Below, piece after piece: positions 28,326 to 39,138 of a stretch of 64,000 nt of DNA. The DNA is from Syngnathus acus (lineage: Eukaryota; Chordata; Actinopteri; Syngnathiformes; Syngnathidae). The notes below the pieces were generated by a model. The model worked only from the letters and a program-made list of their open reading frames with translations. It was not told the DNA's origin and ran no database searches. The translations under genes were made by a program, and so were the position numbers. Each line of letters begins with the position of its first letter. Position 1 is the stretch's first letter. The stretch covers positions 24,246,193 through 24,310,192 of the forward strand of contig NC_051088.1 of assembly GCF_901709675.1 (NCBI RefSeq). The letters run 5' to 3'.

Positions 28326-29765
28326 TTAGCCAGAAAATTTCCCGAAAAACACACTTTACATGTCGACAATAAACCACAAAACTATCCATCCATTTTGTGT
28401 AGGACTTGTCTCTCTGTTAGCGTAACGGGAGTCTGGAGGGCGGGTATAGTTGATTGTCTCCAGTGTGAGCATCATCTTTTAGCACTCTATTAAAGTAGTT
28501 ATGTACTTTTTTCTTACTGCAGGGCTGCTGCTCATTCCAACAACCCCCCTTTCTCCCTCCCCTCCACAATAATATCTAAGGTCAGTCATTCAACCCAATG
28601 ATGCATGTGACAGGAAATGCTGCTCTGGTCGTTGTACCGTCGCACAGCTGAGAGATGTTTTTGTGGCTGCCATTAAGTCAAGAAACCAGAGGGATCTTGA
28701 CATCCTAGTTCATCGGGGGCAATAACATTCTATCAGCTGCATCAGAGGTGATTCATTTGAGTTTTTTTCCAAAATGTCCTCACATGGTCACGCCGCAATA
28801 AAGCCGGAATCCTTTTACGTGTCTGGCTTTAGGCTTATTATGCTACTTCAGAGTAGAACAGCAAAGGCATGGTGGAAGCGGGTGATGTGTCGATATGGGA
28901 GGAGGACTTATTCCTCATCATCGTATTGCCGTAATTAAATGGCCTGTGCTGCGCAGTTACTCTACAAAAAAACATCGCCGGTGTCGACCGAGTTCAACCA
29001 GGTCTTGTGCTGGTCAACGGTGTTTACTTTCCCTCAAGTGCTTTTTGGATTTCATTTGAAAAATGCTGCAGACACTTTCTGTGGCTTGTTTTTCCATGAG
29101 ATTTTGCAATGAAGCCTAACCTCCCCCATCAGATCTCTTGCCTGCAATCAGTCTAATATTTGAGAGAGAGCGTCGTCGTGATGCTGAGCGCCAAGTTTGT
29201 GGGGAAACCAGAGGATGTGCATGCATGGCAGCCTGCCCTCAAAGCATCTGGAAGCAACGGGGTGAAAAGTGTAAATGGATTTAGGACGTTTAGGTCACTG
29301 GCGGTTTTGCTTGGCAGCTCGTAGAAGTCATTCACATCATTGACTTTATGGAGGCAAGCAGGCCCACTGATCTTCTTTGTCTTTTTTGCCACGAGGTTTC
29401 ATTTAGGACTCTGTTTGTAATAGCAGTGACCTAGAATGTAAGAAAAGAAGCAGATGCGGCAGATTGACGCGTTTTTGACGCAAAAAGAAAAAGTCGCTTG
29501 ACAGTCACTCAAACCTGTAGGCGTAATCCGAGCGGAAGGATGTTGTCGACAAATAGTCTGGAATGACTCAAACTGAGTAGCTTTCTAATCCCGTTCTGTT
29601 CTGCTCTTCTCTCGGGCTGTTTGTGAACCTGGCGAGATGATACGTGGTCCGATACTATACGCACCTCTAACATTCGATACAATTTTACACAATATGGCCT
29701 TACTGCTCCTTTGTTTATTTTGAACACGTCCATATACTTAGCAAAGTAGAAATGTACATACATAG

Positions 29766-29962
29766 TAGTGATGGGAAAACGAAGCTTCATGAACCAGTTG
29801 TTGTATTCTTTGGCTCCTCTAGATGGCAATGTTGGTTTAAAGTGAGGGTTTTAAGAAATGGCAAGTCAGCTCTTTTGGTGAACAGAGAGTGCCATCTAGA
29901 GGTCTAAGTAAACACAACAATGGGTTCATGAACCATCTTGAAGCTTCATTTGCCCATCATTA
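29766..29962. mobile_element. Short palindromic hAT-like MITE
   Basis: A 197-bp unit with inverted ends TAGTGATGGG and CCCATCATTA. The next bases are also palindromic (ACGAAGCTTCATGAACC against GGTTCATGAACC, then GAAGCTTC). The flanking octamers atacatag (29758-29765) and gtatatag (29963-29970) match at 6 of 8 positions, consistent with a decayed 8-bp hAT-type target duplication. Confidence 0.65.
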
Positions 29963-31123
29963 GTATATAGAGAATCAATTTGTTGAATACTTCCCTCGTT
30001 CAGGGGCTTGCTTCTCATGTAAGTAGCTGGCACGACTTCGCCCCCTAGCGTCATTGAGGAGTATTGATATTCTGAACTAATATCAATACAGTATGATTTT
30101 TATTCATATCTGTAGGTATCTAGTTATCGATATTTTGATTCGACCCGTACTGTTCTTGCACGTGACAGACTTCAAATGTGATGTTGTTCAGTTTAGTCTC
30201 TGCCATTCCATGCAAAGATGATTCAAATGAGATGGATGTTTCGGACCTACCAACGAGTCATAATAGGGGCCACAGCAAGAGGCCGTGTATGACAGAACAC
30301 TGTAATGTGCGTGTTATATTCTCTCCAAACCCTACTGGCAGCTAGCCAGCCAATGGGACGCTCCATCAGACCCCACGGGCCACCGTGAGAACATTCCTGA
30401 CGCAGCATTATTCCATAATTCTCACCATGTGTGTTCTCTCCCTCGCAGAGCATTCTCTGCACGAAGCGTGGAGAATCCCGCCGAGGAAGGGAGATCAGCC
30501 CCCTTGTAATGGCAACCAGACGTGACCTCCTTTACAATTCAAGCTAGCCTTGTGATGTGCGCTACAGGCACTTTGCTGTTGGACGTTCAACCGTAATAAG
30601 ATATTATTTGCACTCAAACTGGTTTCTATGTGTTGGGCAGACCAAGGGAAAGCCTCGACTTGTTTAGATTATCATCCGTACTAAAAGCAACGCGCTGATC
30701 AATACTAATGCATCCATCAGCCGACTGACAAGAATGGCCATGGCATTGGTTTGTGCTCATTTCTCCTTCTCTGTGTTTGCATTCAAGCCAGTGTGGTCAT
30801 TGACTGTCCTTTCCGACAACAGTCCCGTCTTTCTCTTTTCCGATGACATCATCATGGCTGTCGTCCTTTCCCCTTTTGGACTTCCTGGCCCAACAGGAAA
30901 TGAGGAGTGCGGCTAATGGTTGTGAAGCGTGGGCGAACAAGGACACACCTGTTCTCACAACTACAGTTGTTCTGTTGTTAAAGTGGCGTCTTAACGTATG
31001 TTGTTGTTTTTAACCTCCCCCCAACAAGGCGTCCTCTCTTTCTGAAAAGTCTCGACTGTGCATTTATGTCGCTTCTGGCTTTCATGCGTTTAGGATTGTA
31101 CTTGAATGATTCTAAATGTTGAT

Positions 31124-31440
31124 TTGATTTAACCTTTATTTACCCAGGCAAACAATTAAGAACAAGTTCTTATTTACAACTGCGGCCTGACCCAAAGAAC
31201 AATACATAAAACAAGGTTTGTTTGTTTGTTTGTTTCGAACATTAAAAGAAATACAAGAAAAAAGTAAAAAATACAGAAAATCATAACTCCATAGTTCACT
31301 AGAACATAAAAAAAAGAAAAAATGATATTGCATTATAATTTTCCCTTTATAATAAATTCATATTTGTTCAAAAGGGAGTAGAAGGAAGCCTAAGCTTATC
31401 CGACTCTACCCCTTGTTATATACATACACAATCAAAAATA
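31124..31440. repeat. Fragments of common fish retroposons
   Basis: At about 31124-31200 the sequence contains AACCTTTATTTACCCAGGCA and TTACAACTGCGGCCTGACCC, a consensus widely dispersed in teleost genomes. At about 31365-31425 a second familiar fragment reads AAAAGGGAGTAGAAGGAAGC followed by CCTAAGCTTATCCGACTCTA. Both look truncated. The family names are not assigned. Confidence 0.55.
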
Positions 31441-31568
31441 AAGAACAACAACCAAGAGCAATAAAACGATACAATATAACAACAGCTTTAAACTAACAGC
31501 TGCAAGAGTCGGTTAAAACTTGTTGCAATTTTGGTTTGAAAACTGTAAATGATGAGTGAATTTCAGGG

Positions 31569-32430
31569 TACCGTATTTTCCGCCCTAAAAGGCGCACCGG
31601 GTTATAAGGCGCACCTTCAATGAACGGCCCATTTTAAAACTTTGTCCATATATAAGGCGCACCGGATTATAAGGCGCATAAAATAGAAGCTATACTGCAT
31701 CAAACTGAGGTTGACTAGGGTTGCGGTATGCATCCACTAGCCAATAACCAACGAGCCCTCTGTAAACAATCGCGTTTCTCAAACGATCTCCTATAAAATG
31801 ATCAGAACTGACTAAAGTTCGATCTAACGCATTGGTACTACTTACCTATGTTTCCCTTCCATATCGATCCGTAGATTTACTCGAAACATTAACAGAGCAG
31901 CCTATTTTGACATGAAATAGCCTGGTACGTATAGCAGCTATCGCAATAGCATTAGCCATCCGCAAAGTCTCACGAGCCTCAGCTCGCAATCTCCCATGAG
32001 CCTCAGCAAAGTGTAAACAATCGCGTTTCTCAAACGATCTCCTATAAAATGATCAGAACTGACTAAAGTTCGATCTAACGCATTGGTACTACTTACCTAT
32101 GTTTCCCTTCCATATCGATCCGTAGATTTACTCGAAACATTAACAGAGCAGCCTATTTTGACATGAAATAGCCTCGCGGGTACAACAGCTATTCGGTGAC
32201 GCCCCCTGACTACAGTTGCCGTAATGCTGGGAAGCGATGCGACCTTGTAATTTACTAGTCGTACTAAAACGTACTGAAACATTTTGGCAGAGCACTGTGT
32301 ACAACCAGTATGGATCAACAAATTCATCAGTTGATCCATATATAAGGCGCACTGGCCTATAAGGCGCACTGTCGGCTTTTGAGAAACTTTTAGGTTTTTA
32401 GGTGCGCCTTTTAGGGCGGAAAATACGGTA
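31569..32430 (+). mobile_element. TATAAGGCGC-family MITE, copy 4, long form
   Basis: An 862-bp relative of the elements at 4570, 8607 and 11466. It is TA-flanked with inverted ends CCGTATTTTCCGCCCTAAAA and the same subterminal ATAAGGCGCACCGGATT units. The interior is unrelated to the shorter copies and includes a 164-bp direct duplication (31761-31924 and 32012-32175). Short ORFs inside (for example 32097-32438 on the minus strand) do not resemble a transposase. Confidence 0.82.
31761..32175. repeat. Internal 164-bp direct duplication within MITE copy 4
   Basis: The two units 31761-31924 and 32012-32175 both run from TGTAAACAATCGCGTTTCTC to GACATGAAATAGCCT. They are essentially identical and offset by 251 bp. 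The spacer between them (31925-32011) is present once, although its end resembles the sequence before the first unit. Confidence 0.85.
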
Positions 32431-35400
32431 TTTTGCATAGTATTCCAATCAGAAGCTGCAGAGAAATGGAAGGAGTTTCCACCGAAAACTGGTGAATTGA
32501 ATAAGATGACTGGACCTTAGATTGAGGGAACAATGATGACGGTGCAGGAGGGAGGAGAGATGGGGAGGTGACATCCCGAGTATGGATTTGTAGATGAGGT
32601 GAAACCAACGGTGAAGTCGTCGGGTGTGGCGTGATGTCCGATCAATTAATTTATACAAATCACAGTGGTACTTTAAAGTCTTTCAAAAAAAAAAAAAAAA
32701 ATCTATATATTTGTCTGCTTCTCAGTTCCTTTTCATGACACGGTTTCTTTGTCTTGCGCCTGAGAGCAGCTGCCAGTTGACCCCGGGCCGGCCGGCCGGC
32801 CGGCCTGTTGTGGCTTCAGCAACTGTTCTTCTGCAGCTGCACTGGTCCATGTGTCATTGCCACACCTGCTCCCACGCTGATGGAGTGTTATTACACGTTG
32901 ACTGTGCACACTTTGTATCAGGCAGCTGGAAGGAGGCGGGGCATTGGTGACGTGTGTGTGTGCTAACAAACAACACACGCAAACTCGGCGCCTGGCGTGT
33001 GTTTGCTATGGAAATATGCAGTCACAGTGTTTCTTTCTGTGCAAGGAGGCTGTGGTGTGAATAGCAGTTGCTGCACAGAAGAAGAAGAAAAAAGAAAAAA
33101 AACAGCTGAGGCTAGTGCAAAGTGCTTTCTGATACTTCCCAGCAGCTGATTTCTCTCCCTTCACTTTTCAGTCTACTTCAATTGCATTTGCGGCTGGATG
33201 AAAGGCTCGGAGACAATCGTGGTCGTAAATGAACATGGTCACATGGTGTTCTGTGAGAGCGAAGCATCGGAGTCAACTTAATGCTTCCAAGCTATACCGG
33301 GTAGCACTTCACTCTGCAAATGAATCTGTTGCGTTCTCGTAACAGAAGGATCAGTCTGCTCTCCTCCAGCTGCCAGCTTGTTCTGTTCCTCTGCCGCAAT
33401 CTTTGAGTTTGGGGAATTTCCGTGACTGATGTCTTTGCTTGTCCTTTTGTCTCTTTCTCAGCGGATTAAAGGCCCCCGTCAGAGTGGAGCGGTGGTTTCG
33501 ACTGACCTGCAACCTCAAGTAGGAAGAGGGCCAAGCCACTTCAGAAGTAAGAGTTCCTGTAAACCGGGGGTGACTAATGGATGGTGGCAATAAAGTGCAC
33601 ATCTGTCAGTCAGCTCATTTAAAAACAAATGCACAACTTACCGTGATCGCAAACAACCACGGAAGTTGCACTTATTGTTGCCGTATGCACTTCAGTCAAA
33701 GCGTCCTCGAAATAAAGAGGAGCCAAGCCTCAGGAGATAATTCCCTCTTAAGTGAAGCCATGCGAGCACCAACCGTGACAGACTTTGACACGAGAGGCCG
33801 AACGGGTTATTTTGTGCTGACCTCAGCAGCGTATTAATGTTTGCACCTTGTTGTTTTCAGATGCAGAAATGTATTTCGAGAGATTCATTTGGGTCAAGTG
33901 GAGTAGCTGAAGCCCTTTTTATCACCTTCATAGTTTATTTTCTGGCTTTGATGCACAAGCTCTCCATTTGTGTGTTTTGCTGAGATGTGTTGTTTATGCC
34001 ACGACATTTTTATCAAATAGGTAGCAGACATTCAGCCCCTTCTCAAAGCATTGAATCATTATGAAACCTTATAGCGTCTGGGACTGAAGCCATTTTTTTT
34101 TTCCTCTCGTGCAAATAATAGCAAAGAATTGGCTTAGTGCTTGTCTAAATTGAGTTAGTATGGAGTGGAATCACTTTGCATTGATTGTACGTCACGGTTT
34201 GATTCACTTTGGTTTTATTTGACAAAAGTGCATCATTGTGTCGTTTGACACGACTATCCTAATATACAAGTAGGACTTCAACATATGACCAACGGTACAA
34301 AATAAACAAACAGAAAACTTGGGGATTATTTACCAACCGAGGATGAAAATATTTTGAAAAGTGACCGCTTTTCTCCATTTCATTCGTCTGACTGACTCTT
34401 AACGCAATGTCACCTTGACACTAATATTAAATCCTCAAGCAAGTATCATGAGGAAATAGTTGGAAAGTTTCTTTGAAAGGGGAAAAGCTTCAGTTGAGCC
34501 CAATAAGAAAAATAAGGTGCATTTCACAGAAAATACCTAAGACCCACTTGAAATATAGATTTATGGGGACAAATGATTTATCATGCACAAAGCCAATTAT
34601 GCAGCGAGCGGCTCTTCAATAAAGCCTTGAGAGCATCATACTCTGTGGCTAACCGCATTGCTAAGGCAAAAAAAAAATCATTCACTACTAATGAAGCTGG
34701 TTGTTTGTGTGTAAATGTTGAATTATTACATATTCTATGAATCAAATTCACGAACTTTTACCTTGGCCACAAATGAAAATCCAGGATAGATTTAATCACA
34801 CTGATATTTACTGCAAACCATTTATCATTTTTATCCAATTGCATTTTTTTCTTCTGTGATGACTATGTGTGCGATGAGGGTGGTGCAGTTAAAATATCAT
34901 GACTCCATGACAGAATGATGATTGCGATTGCGGTCTGGTTTGGCCGACAATGGCGGATGGGTGCCCGGGCCGCTCGACATCATTAAGAAAATTGCCCACC
35001 ACTCTTTTACTATGCTTGTGCTGATATGACCAAGCGAATGAATCATGTGATGTCGCCGCCGTCGCCGCAGTGGTGACTGGCAATACTTGCAGTGCTCTGT
35101 GTTACGTGTCTGCAGAGTGAGAGCGGTCACCATGGAAACAAACGTTCTCTGGTTGATCTCGGGGAGCTGTTGTTCATTGCATCTGCTGACCAATTTCATT
35201 TTGACTCTCCTCGCTGTCCATCTGTCGGCCTCCCCTCTTTCCCTCTCAGTGGCCATTTCTGTGCCCCTCCTTGGTAATTGGGTGTGTAAGCCCGAGCGGT
35301 TGACTGTGTCATGCTACGCTTCGGTGCGCTAATTTAACAAAGTGTGGCTGGGTAAATGTGCGTCTTCTGCTTTGCTTGCACATTGTCAGTCCCAGTTGAC

Positions 35401-37972
35401 TAACGACATTGGACTCGGTCGCCCCCATTGCACTCTCCTCTCTATTCAGATGGAGGCGACTCCCTCATTCCCTCCCTCCCATCTCATCTGCCATCAGTTG
35501 CGACCTTCCGTCGTCGTCGCTCCTTATTTATGGCACGTGTCATATTGTGTCCGTTGAAATAGGAATCTTTTCGAGATAGCTTCTCCTCTTTTCTCATTTG
35601 CTTGTGTGTGGGGTCCATTTACAATCAAATTGGAAAATCTCTATTTAATTGAACCACCACAAATTTGGAAGATTTCAAACAATTTAACCTGGTCTCATCC
35701 TGACTAGCTTGTCTTGACCATTGATGAAAATGTGATTTTTGCAGGCATAATGGCAGTAATTCAACACATGTTGACGGCTAGAGGATGAGTCATAGTTGCA
35801 TTCCTCTTGTTGGGCATGAAAGGAATGATTGGACAATTGGTCAGGCATTAGCCATGTCTGCAGTCATTGGCCTGGGAGAAACAAGCTCAGGCTGGCTCTC
35901 TTCTGCATGTGGAAGGATGTAACCAGGTCCAGGGCTTGTCTCAAACTTAGTCATCATAGGGGACAATAGTGTTTTTCATTCTCTTGCCAACCACCCTGTT
36001 TCCTGAGTGACTAAGCCAGGAAAGGATTCATTGGTAAGTTTGAAAGTCACAGTCCTAAGACTGATCGGTGAGAGTCAGCATGGCATCAAGACCACAGATG
36101 TTAGCCTAGGTGGCGACGTCAATAAGCTAGTAGGGGCAAAGGCCTTTTCATATGTATGGATGGCAAGTAAATCAAAAACAAAGGATGCCGGCACATTGTG
36201 CAGCATATGGTTAAGTAATACACAAGTTTCAATATTTTCTATGCCAACGTTGTCCCTTCCAACATGGCCGCCACATATGCACGTCAATTAGCCGGGCTGC
36301 TACGACATGCTGGCGTCACTCATATTTGTGGAGTAGTAGTAGAAGAATAGGAAAGGCTAAGCTAACGGTTATCTACATTGTGGTGGTATACTCATTTTTA
36401 TTTTGGTGATTGGCATGTTTAGGATTGTCTGCACAGAAGTCAGCTTTGAGAGACTTTCGATGTTCGTGAGCCACAAAGTAACCTGGTAAATACGAATATG
36501 AAAAACATTTCAGTGCTCTTTTTTTTTTTCCACTTTAATCTTCAATTTCATCATAAACATCTATCACGCGCCATTGGCCGACACAAAAATGAATCCTCTA
36601 AGACCCATGGAAAATAAAGCTTACTTGCAGTTGGAAGCATCCACATTCTGTTTGGTGCCAAAGTCGTCTTCAGGCAGCATCACTTATTCCATGTCATGTG
36701 CCTGAAAATGAGCAGAGTCAGCAAGTTTATTTTTTCAACTCTCATTGACCCTAGGTATGAAAATTTGAGAGGAGCATGTAAGTAGTTCAAGGCTTCCTAT
36801 TGTATGTGTGAGTGTTGGCATACTTAAAACTAAGACTGAGGGAAAAACGACACACCCCGCTCTTATTTTCAGATGTCCCAACACTCTGACGAGTGTCTAA
36901 AGATAGAAATAGTCTCCTGCTTTTCATCATGTGCTCGTGTCTTCACGTTCTTTAGGGCTGTCTAAAGAGAGCATTGCGACATTTTGTCATCTCCGCTCAG
37001 CCTTCAGCAGCAAAGGGACTGGCGATCTCTGAACCCCCACCATCGCAACCTCCTGACCCCTTCGCCACCCTTACTCACAGGAGACAGATTAGTGTGGGTC
37101 ACGCTCAGACCAAAGAGCAGGACCTCGGCAGATGAAAGGCCAATGCTGTCTGGTTGAAAATGATGCCTTAGGACATATGCGTGCTTTCCAAGCGTCCCTG
37201 AACCTCCCTCGGGTCATAGTCTCTAATCTTAAAAGCACTGGCTCAGGTGGTAATTCACTTAAAACTGCACTGAGGATGCAATTCCATTAGAACGACAGCA
37301 ACCCGCTTTCTGTTTTTGTCGTTTCCTCCCTTCCATTTTGTCAGTCTTGATTTTTTTTCAGTTGGAAAGTATTAGCATATTCATTGATGTATATGTGTCT
37401 ACTGGCAAATGAGTCTGGAAGAACTGCAGGTTGATTGCTGTCCAAACACACTTGTAAAAAGGGAGCGTTTGCACACAGTTGGATTCAAGCCATTCTGCTC
37501 TCCTGGTTCTCCTACACCCAAGGCCAATGTGTAAGCAGTCTAATTTTGCACAAATACACACAATCGATTGTCATGTCTGACGTGTTTGATGTGCGCCTTA
37601 GTTCTTCTGCAGTTGGCTACGTCGGTTTGTTGATCAGGCAGTTATTTGCACACGTTGGATGTGCTAACTCATTTTGCAGCAATGCTGGTGTCACAAAGTC
37701 TAGACAATCCAAATGAACCTCGATGCAGATCAAAAGACCATGTGGTGTATATATAATCCTAAGTAGTCCCCCGCTAGTTGAGCAGGGCTGGAGGGGGGTC
37801 GTTTAGGTACTGGATCAAGACAACTGGTAACATTTTGCTGACTCTGTGTTGGTCGTGAAGTATTTTACAATAGGTGTGATTCAGTCATGTCACTACGTCT
37901 ATCTCTTGCGACTTAGTAGTTTAAAGCACATTGTTCGGTACAAGCTGGCATGGCGGTTCATTCCACATAGTG

Positions 37973-38487
37973 CAGGGGTGTCAAAGTCATTTTTTTCGCA
38001 GGCCGCATTGTAGTCATAGCTACTTTCGGAGGGCCATTATGACTGTCAACCCAAATAAATCAAAGTCAAGTCAAAGTCAGCTTTATTGTCAATCCTTCAT
38101 ATGTCAAGACACACAAAGAAACCGAAATTCCGTTTCCTCTATCCCACGGTGACGAGACATACAAGTAGACGACACAAAATAAAAACAAGAAGGCACAAAC
38201 AATAAATAATAAATAAAAAACAATAAATAAATAAAATGAAATGTATGAGCACCTCATATTATATACAATAAAAGCTACAAAACCAACCGACAAATAACTC
38301 GTTTTCAAATCAGACGAGTAAAAACTAGTCAAATATTTAAAATAAAAATAAGATATTATTAAAAGTGAAGACAATTTGCAATTCTAGTAATGACACACGG
38401 ATTTGATGCACAATTTGTCTTCGCGGGCCACATAAAATGATGTGGCGGGCCGTATCTGGCCCCCGGGCCTTGAGTTTGACACCTGTG
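37973..38487. mobile_element. hAT-type non-autonomous element with perfect 8-bp target duplication
   Basis: A 515-bp element. The left end CAGGGGTGTCAAA and the right end TTTGACACCTGTG form inverted repeats of the hAT type. It is flanked by identical octamers acatagtg at 37965-37972 and 38488-38495. The interior contains a retroposon-like stretch from about 38062 (GTCAAAGTCAGCTTTATTGT), followed by an A/T-rich region, which looks like a nested insertion or captured sequence. No transposase reading frame. Confidence 0.88.
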
Positions 38488-39138
38488 ACATAGTGGATGG
38501 AATCATACTCTTTAGATAAATAAGGATGAAGGTGATGAGCAATGTCAGCACACCATCTTGCACAGTCGCTTATCAAGGTGTATTGTTGATGAAAGCCATG
38601 AGCATGATCAGTGTCTCGCCCTAATTTGTTATTTTACAAGTGTGCACTAAACTGGCAGCCCTTTGTATTTATCGGTCCTCGTGTTTTTGCTACATTTGTA
38701 ACATATTTATTCATTCTTAAGAAATAATTGGTGGATCAATCTCTTCTGTTGAATAAATATAAAGCAGACTTCAAAATGCAAATCAGCCCATTTAAAAAAA
38801 CAAGCTTAATGAGTCAACGTCTCGAATATGGGTGAAATGGCACACAGCTGCAGTTTCACTATTTCCCTATGAGCCCGTAAGAGGGCGCTGTGTCATCACC
38901 TTTTGAAAGCGCGCAGCAGTGGTTTGGCTTTGCCTGCCTCTCTCCACTTGCTACCGTGTGCCAGACTGCTTTGCATGACATTGTCTCCATGGTAACGCAG
39001 CATCATGTGATTCTTGTGGTTTGTAGTAGGTGCCCACTCAAAGTTTCAGACTTTAAGCCTGAGCTAAAATTCACATTTCAGTGTGCATAAAAATGTGCAT
39101 GTTCAACTAACGACTTGCCTTTTGGATGTGTCTGCTAG

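Larger units (their letters stand above)
24451..39138. other. Long gene-free stretch upstream of raph1 coding exons
   Basis: About 14.7 kb with no exon that I can support. It is probably the first intron and regulatory domain of raph1. Individually listed items inside it are a CT microsatellite, four MITE/hAT elements, a large MITE relative with an internal duplication, and fragments of common fish retroposons. The segments 32440-37970 and 38490-39138 show no repeat family or gene that I recognise. Short ORFs (such as 25198-25743 and 26202-26612) lack protein-like features. Confidence 0.5.

Noticed and set aside
32097-32438. 113-aa minus-strand ORF inside MITE copy 4 as a possible transposase relic
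   Set aside because: It overlaps the internal duplication and the terminal repeat, and shows no DDE/D or DNA-binding motif.
32786-32805. GGCCGGCC repeat run as a regulatory hotspot
   Set aside because: It is a short simple repeat of five GGCC units with no other supporting signal.
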